Assembly: GCA_963750495.1 (NCBI GenBank)
Contig: CAVVQV010000004.1
Location: 1 to 64,000 of the forward strand
Reading direction: 5' to 3'
DNA: 64,000 bases
Source of the DNA: JANLYC01 sp963750495
GTDB taxonomy: Bacteria > Actinomycetota > Actinomycetes > Propionibacteriales > Nocardioidaceae
Positions 7,396 through 16,216 of the stretch are shown one piece after another; position 1 is the stretch's first letter, and each line of letters begins with the position of its first letter. A program made the translations under genes and the position numbers. The notes beneath the pieces are model-generated. The model was not told where the DNA came from, ran no database searches, and was given only the letters and a program-made list of their open reading frames with translations.

Positions 7396-8717
7396 GCCGC
7401 CCGTCCACCGACGATGACCGGTGGCGGCCTACCTGGGCGCACGCCCGTGCCGCCGTCCTGGGTCCGCTCGGCCTGGTCGTGGCGATCGGTCTGCACCGGC
7501 CCGATCTGCTGGTGATCGGCTCTCCGCTGCTCGTCGTGGCGGTGTGGTCCGTGCTCACCCGGCCCCACGGCCAGCCGATCGTCACGGCTGACATCGGGCG
7601 CCGCAGGCTCCGGGAAGGTCAGGCGACGACCACGCGATACAACGTCACCGCCCCACCGGGGGCCACGGAGCTCTCCGTGTCGAGCACAGCCAGCCCCTGG
7701 GTCGAGACGCGACCGCGCTTCGGCACCGCGCTGCATCCCGTCGATCCCGCGGTGCCCGTGACCTCGGTCGAGCTGACGGTCCGGATGACGCGATGGGGGC
7801 AGCACGTCGTGGGCCCCGCGGCCGTCGGCGCCCTGAGCGCCTGGGGTGCCTACCAGTGGGGACCGACCACCACCGGCTCCTGGACGGTCGAGGTGACTCC
7901 CGCTGCCGCCGGTTTCGACAGCCGGGCCCCGATGCCACACCCGCAAGGGCTCGTCGGCATCGACCGGTCGGCCCGCCCTGGCGCGGGGAGCGAGTTCGCC
8001 AGCATCCGACCGTTCCAGCTCGGCGACCGCCTCCGGCGAATCCACTGGCCGTCGTCGCTCCGCTCGGACGGGCTGAACGTCACCGCGACGTACGCCGACA
8101 ACGACAGCCAGGTCATCGTCGTCATCGATGCGAGCAACGACATCGGCGTCAGCCGAGGCCTCGACGGGACACCGAGCAGTCTTGACGCCACCGTGCGTGC
8201 CGCCGCCGCCCTCTGCGAGCACCATGTACGACGCGGCGACCGGGTGGGTCTCCAGGTCACTCAGGCGAGGCGGCCGTTGGTGGTGCGCCCAGCCACCGGC
8301 GTGCCTCACCTGCGGCGGATGCTGGCCGCCCTGGCGAGGGTCGAGCCGGGAGGCTTCGACGACGAGCATGCCGACGCGCGCATGCGGATCGATGCCGGCG
8401 CCGTCGTGCTGATGTGTTCGCCGCTGATCTCGACGATCCCGATGCAACGCGCCGTCGCGCTCACCCGCCGCGGTCTGGTCCTCGTCGTCGTCGACACACT
8501 GCCGCACGCCGTCGAGCACCACGCCGACCCGGCCGACCGCGACCGAGAGACGACCGAGCTCGCCTGGCGGATCCGACTCCTCGAACGTTCCGCCGACATC
8601 CGCAGCATCACGCGCGCCGGCGTCCCGGTGGTCGACTGGCGTGGCCCCGGCAGTCTCGACCAGGTCCTGCGTGACGTGGCCCGCCGGGCGAGGGCACCTC
8701 GGATGGCCGCGCGATGA
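7392..8717 (+). CDS. DUF58 protein
   Basis: A 441-residue protein with two N-terminal membrane helices, a beta-rich middle region and the DUF58 core. The core motif is RPFQLGDRLRRIHWPSS (about 210-226), followed by a VWA-like fold beginning VIVVIDASND. DUF58 proteins are standard partners of MoxR ATPases. The DxS-type metal motif is reduced (DASND), which may limit metal binding. It overlaps the neighbouring genes by ATGA at both ends. Confidence 0.88.
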   Translation: MSRPSTDDDRWRPTWAHARAAVLGPLGLVVAIGLHRPDLLVIGSPLLVVAVWSVLTRPHGQPIVTADIGRRRLREGQATTTRYNVTAPPGATELSVSSTASPWVETRPRFGTALHPVDPAVPVTSVELTVRMTRWGQHVVGPAAVGALSAWGAYQWGPTTTGSWTVEVTPAAAGFDSRAPMPHPQGLVGIDRSARPGAGSEFASIRPFQLGDRLRRIHWPSSLRSDGLNVTATYADNDSQVIVVIDASNDIGVSRGLDGTPSSLDATVRAAAALCEHHVRRGDRVGLQVTQARRPLVVRPATGVPHLRRMLAALARVEPGGFDDEHADARMRIDAGAVVLMCSPLISTIPMQRAVALTRRGLVLVVVDTLPHAVEHHADPADRDRETTELAWRIRLLERSADIRSITRAGVPVVDWRGPGSLDQVLRDVARRARAPRMAAR

Positions 8718-9250
8718 GAGTGCCGGCATTGCTCGTCGACGTCGACGAGTCCCTCGCGCGCATCGGGACGCACGGCCTGCTCGTGCGCAGCACGCTGGTC
8801 CTGAGCGTCGTGGTCGCGTCGGTCACGTCATCCGCGCTCGGCGGCTTCCACGCCTGGTTCCTCGTCGGCTTGGTCCTGCTCGGCGGCGTGGCGGCAGCCT
8901 CGCCTGACTCCGCTGCGCCGATGGCCGTGATGGCTGCGGTGTGCGTGCAGTGGGTCAACCTTCGGCCTATGTCGGTGGCTTGGTCGCTCGTACCGGCCCT
9001 CTGCGTACTCGCCGTGCACGTGACTGCAGCACGAGCGGCCTCACTCGCCGAGCACGCACCTTTCGATCGCGTCCTGGCCCGCCGCTGGCTCGGGCAGACG
9101 GCAGTGGTCGGGGTGGCGACGGTGGTGGTCTGGATGGTGGTGGTGTTGTTGGACGCGACGACGATCCCGGCAGGGGTTGTGGTCACCGCTCTCGCCTTCG
9201 TGGCGGCCGGTGCCGCGATGGTTGCGATGACCTTCCGGCTGGACCCGTAG
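8714..9250 (+). CDS. Hydrophobic membrane protein ending the MoxR operon
   Basis: A 178-residue protein with about four to five membrane helices (VLSVVVASV, WFLVGLVLLGGVAA, VAWSLVPALCVLAVHV, VVGVATVVVWMVVVLL, VVVTALAFVAAGAAMV) and few charged residues. No recognised domain. The four-base overlap with the DUF58 gene ties it to that operon, and its stop is only 17 bases from the convergent gene's stop. Confidence 0.65.
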   Translation: MRVPALLVDVDESLARIGTHGLLVRSTLVLSVVVASVTSSALGGFHAWFLVGLVLLGGVAAASPDSAAPMAVMAAVCVQWVNLRPMSVAWSLVPALCVLAVHVTAARAASLAEHAPFDRVLARRWLGQTAVVGVATVVVWMVVVLLDATTIPAGVVVTALAFVAAGAAMVAMTFRLDP

Positions 9251-9267
9251 CGAACCTGCAGAACGAT

Positions 9268-10266
9268 CTACGGCCTGTCTTCCACCACGTCGACGACATA
9301 CACCTGCTGCGGCTCCGGGTCCTTGCCGCAGGACACCCGTCGGTCAGGTCGGCGCGAGGCCTGACGGACGAGAACGTTCGTCGACGTGGTCGTCGCATCG
9401 CCGGCCGCGTGGTCGACACGCACCCGAGTGACGCCGCCGGTGTCCGCGGAGTCCGAGACCGTGACTGCGTTCAGACCGATTGCCCCGGTCAACGCCCGCA
9501 CTGCCGACTCTGCCGCCTGCGCGGCCGGCGGCAACGCCGAGCGTCCTCGGTCGTGTCGGGGTCCGAGGAGATGGACCGGCAGCTCGCCCAACGCCGCTGC
9601 ATCGAGCGCGGCCACGACGTCGGGGCCGTCGACACGCGCCAGCGTCACTCCGCTCGGGAGCAGTACTCCCGTGGGCGCGAAGCGATGGCCACCGGTGTGG
9701 GAGGTCTCCCACACCTGGCCCGGTCGCTGCGCAGCGGCATCCCGCGCCACCGGTCGCCCACGCACCGCACAGCAGACGTCACGGCGTCCGTTCGTGCACA
9801 CGAGGAATACCGGTGACGACGCAACCAGCCCCGGCAGCGAGGCCACGACCGCCGCCCGGTCGCCGCGGGTCAGCGCATCGACGTCGAGGTCGAGCAGTGT
9901 CTGCGGGTCGGTCACGGATCCCGTGAGCAGCCACTCCCTCCCGGGCAGTCCGCAGCTCACCAGGACCGTGCGAGCGCGGTCGTGGTGGTCGTCAGGATGA
10001 GCCCCGGCCGCGCGGATCAGCACGAACCGTCCGCCCGCCGCCGCGGCACGGGTGTTCAGCTCGCGCCCCAGCTCGTCGTCGAGGTGGCTCTGGGCGGCCG
10101 CGTCGCGGCCCCAGGGTCCTGGCTGTTCGAGCGCGATCCAGCCACGCGCTACCGCGGCCGTGCCGTAGGCAGGCTCGTCGAGCCGTGCGCTGCCGACCGA
10201 GCACGCCTCGGGGTCCTCGCCCGCTACGAGCCGCACGACCTGGTCGGCGGGCCTCGCGACGGTCAC
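9268..10266 (-). CDS. Sucrase/ferredoxin-like family protein
   Basis: A protein of about 332 residues of the sucrase/ferredoxin-like family, a thioredoxin-fold [2Fe-2S] group. The core shows VCTNGRRDVCCAVRG, then WETSHTGGHRFAPTGVLLP, which is characteristic of the family, plus an N-terminal SVGSARLDEPAYGTA segment. Physiological role in bacteria is unclear; the sucrase name is historical. The GTG at 10266 is preferred because it follows the recQ stop by four bases. A GTG at 10326 would overlap recQ by 56 bases. Likely co-transcribed with recQ. Confidence 0.8.
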   Translation of the reverse strand: MTVARPADQVVRLVAGEDPEACSVGSARLDEPAYGTAAVARGWIALEQPGPWGRDAAAQSHLDDELGRELNTRAAAAGGRFVLIRAAGAHPDDHHDRARTVLVSCGLPGREWLLTGSVTDPQTLLDLDVDALTRGDRAAVVASLPGLVASSPVFLVCTNGRRDVCCAVRGRPVARDAAAQRPGQVWETSHTGGHRFAPTGVLLPSGVTLARVDGPDVVAALDAAALGELPVHLLGPRHDRGRSALPPAAQAAESAVRALTGAIGLNAVTVSDSADTGGVTRVRVDHAAGDATTTSTNVLVRQASRRPDRRVSCGKDPEPQQVYVVDVVEDRP

Positions 10267-10270
10267 CGCG

Positions 10271-12376
10271 TCAGCCCACCCTCCGGTGCACGACGAGCGG
10301 AAGGACGCGGGCAGCGCCGGCCTCACGCAGGGCGGCCGCCGCCAGCGTCACCGGCCACATCGACGACGAAGCATCCGCGACGAGCAGGACTGTTCGCGCC
10401 GACACGGCGGCTCGCTGCTCGTCGGGAACGCTGATGCGGTCACGCCACCAGGCTGCCTCGGCGGCCGAGGCCAACCCGTCCGGGACCGCCTCGGACGGTG
10501 ACTCGATCACGGTGGTTTCGAGCTGTCCCACCGTGGCGATATGGTCCACCAGCTCACCGATCAGGACCCGGGCACCGGCGGCCGGCAGGCCGACCACGAC
10601 GTCCGGTCGCTCGGCCCAGGTCGTCCGCCAACGGCTCATCAGCGCCACGCAGCCCTCGAGGACGTCGGGTGGTGCCGCCGTGTCGGGACGGAGGCCGGCG
10701 GACAGGAACTCGCGCCACTCGGGGGCGTCGGCATGGATGAGGACACGGCCCTCGTCGGCCATCACCTCGGCCGGGATCCGGCCCCGGCTACCGAAGTCGC
10801 CGCCCGGCCACATCTTCCGCGGCTCGAGCGTGTGGCTCTCACCGCGCAACAGCCGGGTCACCTGCGCCAACGTCTCACGCGGCGGTGCCGCGTCGAGCCC
10901 GGCGAGCAGGTCACCGCGACATACCGTGCAACGTCCACAGGGTTCGGCGGTCGGGTCGTCGAGCGACTCCTGCAACAGCTGCATGAGGCAACGCTCGCCC
11001 CGGCTGTAGGCGCGCATGATGTCGGCCTCGCGTCGTCGGGTCGCGATGATGCCGTCGTAGTGCTCAGCGTCATAGGTCCAGGTGGCGCCGGTACGTCGCC
11101 ACCCGTCCTCGACCCGCTCGACGGCTCCGTCGACCGCGAGCTGCTTGAGCATGAGCTCAACCTTGCCGCGGCGCAGCCCCGACACCGCTTCGAGTGCCGG
11201 CACCGACGTCACGTCGGCTTCGTGACGGTCCCACGCGTCGAGCAAGCGACGTACCTGCTCGGGGTCCGGGATCGTCGCGGTCGCGAAGTAGTCCCACACG
11301 CCGGCGTCGGCCGCCGAAGGCAGCAGGATCACCTGCGCCTCGTCGATGCCGCGACCGGCTCGCCCCACCTGTTGGTAGTACGACACCGGGCTCGGTGGGG
11401 AGCCCACGTGGATCACGAAACCCAGGTCGGGCTTGTCGTAGCCCATTCCGAGTGCCGAGGTGGCGACGAGCGCCTTGAGCTTGTTGTGACGGAGCGCATC
11501 CTCGAGACGCTCGCGCTCGTCGGACTCGAGGCCCCCGGTGTAGGCCGCCACCGAAACGGCGTCGCCGTGGACGCCGGTGATGACCGTCGCTAGTCGCTCG
11601 GCGTCGGCCACGGTGAGCGTGTAGACGATGCCGCTGCCGGGCAGCCGAGGTAGCTGGTTGACGACCCAGGCGTAGCGCTCGAGCGGGCTCAGCTGGTCGA
11701 TCACCGCGAGGTGCAGGCTGTCCCGCGCAAGCCGTCCGCGCAGCACGAGTGTGGTCTCGCCTAGCTGCGCGGCCACGTCGTCGGTGACCCGCGCGTTCGC
11801 GGTGGCGGTGGTGGCCAACACGGGCGTCCCGGGATTGAGCCCGCGCAGGAGATCGGCGACCCGTCGGTAGTCCGGACGGAAGTCATGACCCCAGTCAGAG
11901 ATCGCATGCGCTTCATCGACGACGAGCAACCCCAGCCGACCGACGAGCGCGTCGAGGACCCGGCGTCCGAACCGGGGGTTGGCGAGCCGCTCCGGAGAGA
12001 CGAGCAGGACGTCGAGCGTGCCGGCCAGCAGCTGCTCCTCGATGACGGACCACTCCCCCACGTTGGACGAGTTCAGCGTGGCTGCCGTCAACCCGGCCCG
12101 CTCGGCCGCCGCTACCTGGTCGCGCATGAGGGAGAGGAGCGGCGAGACCACGAGCGTCGTCCCTTGCTGCTCCGCGCGCCGGATCGCCGTCGCGGCCCAG
12201 TAGACCGCGGACTTGCCCCACCCGGTTGCCTGCACGACCAACACCCGGGCGCTGGGCTCGCAGAGTGCCGCAACCGCCGTCTCCTGGTCGGGACGGAGGC
12301 GCGCCTGGTCGCCCGCCATGGCCGCGATCACCCGGTCGGCGATGGCGCGGCGTGCTGCGGTGAGCTCGGTGGTCAT
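10271..12376 (-). CDS. recQ: RecQ-family DNA helicase with phosphoribosyltransferase-like tail
   Basis: ATP-dependent 3'-5' DNA helicase of 701 residues. Walker A is ATGWGKS (50-56), followed by VVDEAHAISDWGHDFRPD (DEAH box), TATAN and QQVGRAGRG (motif VI). A RecQ zinc site is formed by Cys residues ending CGRCTVC. The last 200 residues are not HRDC. They resemble a phosphoribosyltransferase fold with VVVGLPAAGARVLIGELVDH and a PRPP-loop-like VLLVADASSSMW, where the usual paired acidic residues are reduced to one. Similar RecQ-PRTase fusions occur in actinobacteria. ATG 12376 is used; upstream residues in frame run into the divergent gene. Confidence 0.9.
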   Translation of the reverse strand: MTTELTAARRAIADRVIAAMAGDQARLRPDQETAVAALCEPSARVLVVQATGWGKSAVYWAATAIRRAEQQGTTLVVSPLLSLMRDQVAAAERAGLTAATLNSSNVGEWSVIEEQLLAGTLDVLLVSPERLANPRFGRRVLDALVGRLGLLVVDEAHAISDWGHDFRPDYRRVADLLRGLNPGTPVLATTATANARVTDDVAAQLGETTLVLRGRLARDSLHLAVIDQLSPLERYAWVVNQLPRLPGSGIVYTLTVADAERLATVITGVHGDAVSVAAYTGGLESDERERLEDALRHNKLKALVATSALGMGYDKPDLGFVIHVGSPPSPVSYYQQVGRAGRGIDEAQVILLPSAADAGVWDYFATATIPDPEQVRRLLDAWDRHEADVTSVPALEAVSGLRRGKVELMLKQLAVDGAVERVEDGWRRTGATWTYDAEHYDGIIATRRREADIMRAYSRGERCLMQLLQESLDDPTAEPCGRCTVCRGDLLAGLDAAPPRETLAQVTRLLRGESHTLEPRKMWPGGDFGSRGRIPAEVMADEGRVLIHADAPEWREFLSAGLRPDTAAPPDVLEGCVALMSRWRTTWAERPDVVVGLPAAGARVLIGELVDHIATVGQLETTVIESPSEAVPDGLASAAEAAWWRDRISVPDEQRAAVSARTVLLVADASSSMWPVTLAAAALREAGAARVLPLVVHRRVG

Positions 12377-12390
12377 CGGCCCCGACCCTA
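12377..12390 (-). promoter_or_regulatory. Promoter element of recQ
   Basis: TAGGGT (minus strand, 12390-12385) lies 8 bases before the recQ ATG, suggesting a leaderless or nearly leaderless transcript. The divergent MerB-family gene begins 58 bases away. Confidence 0.4.
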
Positions 12391-12433
12391 CGTGGTCGCC
12401 ACGACAGCCGGGACGGTGCGCGACAATCACGGG

Positions 12434-13093
12434 GTGGAGTTGGAAGCACTGAGACTGGCCGTCTACGGCTCGTTCAGCACGGCCGGGCACGCTCCGGACA
12501 CTCTCGAGCTGGCCGCCGGCTTCGGGGTCGACGCCTCCGACATACGGGCAGGGCTACGACAGCTGGCCGAGGACAGACACATCGTGCTCGGCGACGACGA
12601 AACCATCGTGATGGCACACCCGTTCGCGGCCACGCCGCTCGGTTTCAGCGTCATGGGTGCGTCGACCCTGTGGTGGGGTGGCTGCGCCTGGGACTCGTTC
12701 GCCCTTCCGCACCTGCTCCCGCACGAGAGCTCGGTCCTCGTCGCCACGCGGTGCCCTTCGTGTGCACGACCGATGGCCTGGGACGTGAACCGGCACGAGC
12801 CTCCGGCAGGCGGGCAGGTGGCGCACTTCCTCACTCCCGTGGCGCACATCTGGGACGACGTCGTGCAGGCGTGCGCGCATCAGCGCATCTTCTGCTCGAC
12901 CGCCTGCGTCGACGCGTGGCTCGCCGAGACCGGCAGCACCCGGGGCTCGGTGCTGGATCTGGCCACGCTGTGGCGGCTGGCCTCGCACTGGTATGACGGT
13001 CGGCTCGACCACGGGTACGTCCGGCGCGAACCATCGGAGGCGGCCCGGTACTTCAGCGACGTCGGGCTGTCCGGTCCATTCTGGGGACTCTGA
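12434..13093 (+). CDS. Alkylmercury lyase (MerB)-family protein
   Basis: A 219-residue protein with an N-terminal helical winged-helix-like part (about 1-70) and a C-terminal domain resembling organomercurial lyase. The MerB Cys-x-x-Asp catalytic pair is present as GCAWDSFALP. RCPSCARPM and a late FCSTACVDAW supply further cysteines where the second catalytic Cys is expected. MerB cleaves C-Hg bonds by protonolysis, but no merA, merR, merT or merP is nearby, so mercury resistance is not assured. The extra CxxC pair could instead bind metal. GTG start at 12434, preceded by GACAAT at a leaderless spacing. Confidence 0.65.
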   Translation: MELEALRLAVYGSFSTAGHAPDTLELAAGFGVDASDIRAGLRQLAEDRHIVLGDDETIVMAHPFAATPLGFSVMGASTLWWGGCAWDSFALPHLLPHESSVLVATRCPSCARPMAWDVNRHEPPAGGQVAHFLTPVAHIWDDVVQACAHQRIFCSTACVDAWLAETGSTRGSVLDLATLWRLASHWYDGRLDHGYVRREPSEAARYFSDVGLSGPFWGL

Positions 13094-13101
13094 CCGAGCG
13101 C

Positions 13102-14244
13102 TCACGTGCGGACACCTCGATGAGTCGTCACCGTCACGAAACCGGCGACGACGGCTCCGTCGAGCACGATCGCCCACGGCAGCGACGCTCGAGGCACCGT
13201 CAGGGCCAGCACCACAAGCACGGTGGAGGCGCCTACCGCCTGCATGAGGTTCGGGCGATGGGTCGGGCTGAGCCGACCGTGCACCAGCGCCACCATCAGG
13301 AGGTAGACGCTCACCGCAGCCGCCAGCACGAGGCCGACCAGGGTCGCGGAGGCCTCGACGGGGTGCAGGCCGAACTCGGTCGCCGCCTCCAGTCCGGCGC
13401 CCACGGCTGCAGCCGCCCCGAAGATGGCGTAGTGCGAGTAGCCCCACAGGAAGTCCTGGTCGCGCCTGATCCGCAAGGCCTCGCCGGTGTCGTGCAGGAA
13501 GTAGATCCACCACATCCCGAACAGCAGGACCAGCCCGCCGCCTCCGAGCAGAACCAGGTCGAGCGTCAGTCCGCCGCTGGCGAAGTCGGCGCCGATCGCG
13601 TTGCTCGCAGCCAACACGGATTCACCGAGCACGATGATCGTGAACAGCCCGTACCGCTCGGCGATGTGCTCGGGATGCCACGGCGTACGTCGTGGCATCT
13701 CCGCCCACATCGGAACGGCAAGCTCAGCCGCCACCAGCACGAAGAACGACGCCAGCCCGACGCCCTCCGGCAGGAGCAGCCGCAGCGTCCAGGCGACCTG
13801 AACGACCAGGGTCCCGACGGCATACCGACGGGCCGTGGCGCGTCCCTCTGGGTCGGAAGCGCTCGCCCGCAGCCACTGCCCGACCATGGCCACCCGCATG
13901 ATCACGTAGCCGACGACCACGGTGGTGAAGTCGCTGTCCTCGAACGCCGAGGCGACGCCGGCCGCCAGCACGAGCACGCCAGCCATCTGCAGCGCGGTCA
14001 TGACACGGTAGAGGGCATCGTCGCAGTCGTAAGCCGACGCGAACCACGTGAAGTTCATCCACGCCCACCAGATCGCGAAGAACACCATCAGGTACGCCAG
14101 CAGGCCATGGCCGACCTCGGCGTTCACGACCGAGTGCGCCAGCTCTCCGGCGACATGAGCCACCGCCACGACGAAGGTCAGGTCGAACAAGAGCTCGAGC
14201 GGAGTCGATGCCCGGTGCCCCTCGTCCGGATCGCGGCGCCGCAT
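13102..14244 (-). CDS. Low-temperature-requirement protein A (LtrA) family membrane protein
   Basis: A polytopic membrane protein of about 380 residues with roughly ten hydrophobic helices. It begins with the family's hallmark STPLELLFDLTFVVAVAH, followed by WWAWMNFTWFASAYD, EHIAERYGLFTIIVLGES and FLWGYSHYAIF. LtrA proteins were named from Listeria low-temperature growth; their biochemical role is unknown. The start at 14244 (ATG) is conservative. In-frame GTGs slightly upstream are possible, but a reading to 14352 would overlap the divergent gene. Confidence 0.85.
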   Translation of the reverse strand: MRRRDPDEGHRASTPLELLFDLTFVVAVAHVAGELAHSVVNAEVGHGLLAYLMVFFAIWWAWMNFTWFASAYDCDDALYRVMTALQMAGVLVLAAGVASAFEDSDFTTVVVGYVIMRVAMVGQWLRASASDPEGRATARRYAVGTLVVQVAWTLRLLLPEGVGLASFFVLVAAELAVPMWAEMPRRTPWHPEHIAERYGLFTIIVLGESVLAASNAIGADFASGGLTLDLVLLGGGGLVLLFGMWWIYFLHDTGEALRIRRDQDFLWGYSHYAIFGAAAAVGAGLEAATEFGLHPVEASATLVGLVLAAAVSVYLLMVALVHGRLSPTHRPNLMQAVGASTVLVVLALTVPRASLPWAIVLDGAVVAGFVTVTTHRGVRT

Positions 14245-14336
14245 GCCGGCCACGTACGACGCGATGGTCACCGGCACACCGTAATGCACCGATGGAGCAG
14301 GCTCGGCCCTAGGGACGCTCTGACAAGATGGCGGGC

Positions 14337-15449
14337 GTGATGATCGAGGCACGGGACGTCGACCGAGCCTGGCTGAACGAGGCCATCCGCAAGGTCGAGG
14401 CCGACAACAACCGCAACGCCGACACCCATCTGCACGTGTTCCCGTTGCCCGATGACTGGGGCATCGACCTCTACCTCAAGGACGAGTCGGTCCATCCGAC
14501 CGGAAGTCTCAAGCACCGACTCGCACGGTCACTCTTCCTCTACGCCCTCTGCAACGGCTGGATCGGGGCCGGCACCACCATCATCGAGGCCAGCTCGGGG
14601 TCGACCGCCGTGTCAGAGGCCTACTTCGCCCGGCTTCTCGGCCTGCCGTTCGTCGCCGTCATGCCCAGCAGCACCTCGCCCGAGAAGATCGCGGTGATCG
14701 AGTTCCACGGGGGTCGCTGCCACCTGGTGGACGACCCGGCCTCGATCTACGCCGAGTCGCACCGGCTCGCCGAGGAGTGCGGCGGTCACTTCATGGATCA
14801 GTTCACGTATGCCGAGCGCGCGACCGACTGGCGCGGCAACAACAACATCGCTGAGTCGATCTTCCAGCAGCTCGCGCACGAGCGGCACCCGGTGCCGGCG
14901 TGGGTCGTGGTCGGCGCCGGCACCGGAGGCACGTCCGCCACCATCGGCCGGTTCGTCCGCTACCAACGGCACGACACGAGGCTGCTCGTGGTCGACCCCG
15001 AGCGGTCCGCCTTCCTCGACAGCTGGCGCACCGGCGACCGCAGGCTCGTCACCGGGGCGGGCTCTCGGATCGAGGGCATCGGCCGGCCGCGCGTCGAACC
15101 ATCGTTCCTACCGACGGTCATCGACGCGATGCTCCGGGTTCCCGACGCAGCGTCGGTTGCTGCGATGCGGTGGTGCACCCGCGTCACGGGGCGTTCGGTC
15201 GGACCGTCGACGGGCACGGCGCTCTGGGGTGCTCTCGAGCTCATCAGCGCCATGCGGTCCCGCGGGGAGCAGGGGAGCATCGTCACGCTGCTGTGCGATG
15301 GCGGGGAACGCTACCGGGACACCTGCTACGACGACGCCTGGGTGCTCCGGAGCGACCTGGACCTCAGCCCGTACGCCACGGCCCTCGACAGCTTCCTCGC
15401 GACAGGCGTGCTCACGGAGGTCCAGCACGAGCGAGGTGACGACCGATGA
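14337..15449 (+). CDS. PLP-dependent cysteine synthase-family enzyme, Cds1-like L-cysteine desulfhydrase
   Basis: A fold-type II PLP enzyme of about 370 residues. The opening helix (WLNEAIRKVEADNNRNADTH) precedes the PLP lysine in HPTGSLKHR (Lys59), the substrate loop EASSGSTA and the phosphate-binding GAGTGGTSATIG. The long N-terminal part and the family-specific HPTGSLKHR resemble mycobacterial Cds1, which degrades L-cysteine to H2S, pyruvate and ammonia. Cysteine synthase activity remains possible. The start is uncertain: GTG 14337 follows CAAGAT at leaderless spacing, while ATG 14328 or 14340 are alternatives. The stop overlaps the HipA-like gene by ATGA. Confidence 0.78.
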   Translation: MMIEARDVDRAWLNEAIRKVEADNNRNADTHLHVFPLPDDWGIDLYLKDESVHPTGSLKHRLARSLFLYALCNGWIGAGTTIIEASSGSTAVSEAYFARLLGLPFVAVMPSSTSPEKIAVIEFHGGRCHLVDDPASIYAESHRLAEECGGHFMDQFTYAERATDWRGNNNIAESIFQQLAHERHPVPAWVVVGAGTGGTSATIGRFVRYQRHDTRLLVVDPERSAFLDSWRTGDRRLVTGAGSRIEGIGRPRVEPSFLPTVIDAMLRVPDAASVAAMRWCTRVTGRSVGPSTGTALWGALELISAMRSRGEQGSIVTLLCDGGERYRDTCYDDAWVLRSDLDLSPYATALDSFLATGVLTEVQHERGDDR

Positions 15450-16216
15450 TCCCGGTGGTCCAGGCGACGCGCTACGTCACACCGCTGCACGAGGGCGGCT
15501 CGCTGCCGGGGATCGTCGAGACCGATGACCTCGGCACGTACGTCGTGAAGTTCCGCGGGGCCGGCCAGGGCCTACGGGTGCTCGTCGCCGAGGTCATCGT
15601 CGGCGAGCTCGCGCGTCGGGTCGGGATCCGCGTCCCGGACCTCGTCGTGGTCGACCTCGACGAGCAGATCGCCAAGTACGAGGCCCACGAGGAGGTGCAG
15701 GACCTGTTGACCGCGTCGATCGGGCACAACCTCGGGATCGACTTCCTGCCCGGGGCGTTCGGCTTCGACGCGAGCTCTCCGATCGAGACCGACGAGGCGG
15801 CCGCCATTCTCTGGCTCGACGCGTACGTCGCCAACGTCGACCGCAGCTGGCGCAACCCCAACCTGCTGCTCTGGCACCGGCAGCTCTGGGCCATCGATCA
15901 CGGCGCCGCCTTGTACTTCCACCACGGTTGGCGCAACGGGCTCACCGGGGTCGACCGGTTCGCCGCGCAGCCGTACGACGCGAGCGACCACGTGTTCGCC
16001 GCGTACGTCGATGACGTCCCCAGGGCGCACGACCGCCTGTCGTCGCTGGTCGACCGCAGCCTGCTCGATGAGGTGGTGGGGTTGGTTCCGGAGGCCTGGC
16101 TCGACGCTGTGCCCGGCGTCGACGGGCCGACCAAGGTCCGCGCCGCGTATGTCGACTTCCTCCTGGCGCGCATCGCGCAGCCCGCCGCCTGGTTGCCGCG
16201 GAAACGAGCGGCATGA
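15446..16216 (+). CDS. HipA-family kinase
   Basis: A 256-residue kinase-fold protein of the HipA family. It has an ATP-lysine strand TYVVKFRG (Lys35) and a catalytic loop NVDRSWRNPNLLLW (about 130-143) with the expected Asp132 and Asn137. A metal-binding-like AIDHG (149-153) follows. It is shorter than E. coli HipA and has no HipB-type helix-turn-helix partner. It is fused tightly (ATGA overlaps) between the Cds1-like gene and a DUF3037 gene. HipA relatives phosphorylate proteins such as tRNA synthetases; the target here is unknown. Confidence 0.75.
   Translation: MIPVVQATRYVTPLHEGGSLPGIVETDDLGTYVVKFRGAGQGLRVLVAEVIVGELARRVGIRVPDLVVVDLDEQIAKYEAHEEVQDLLTASIGHNLGIDFLPGAFGFDASSPIETDEAAAILWLDAYVANVDRSWRNPNLLLWHRQLWAIDHGAALYFHHGWRNGLTGVDRFAAQPYDASDHVFAAYVDDVPRAHDRLSSLVDRSLLDEVVGLVPEAWLDAVPGVDGPTKVRAAYVDFLLARIAQPAAWLPRKRAA

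Noticed and set aside
15446..16216. HipA-like gene as a classical HipBA toxin-antitoxin module
   Set aside because: No HipB-type helix-turn-helix gene is adjacent; the partner is DUF3037.
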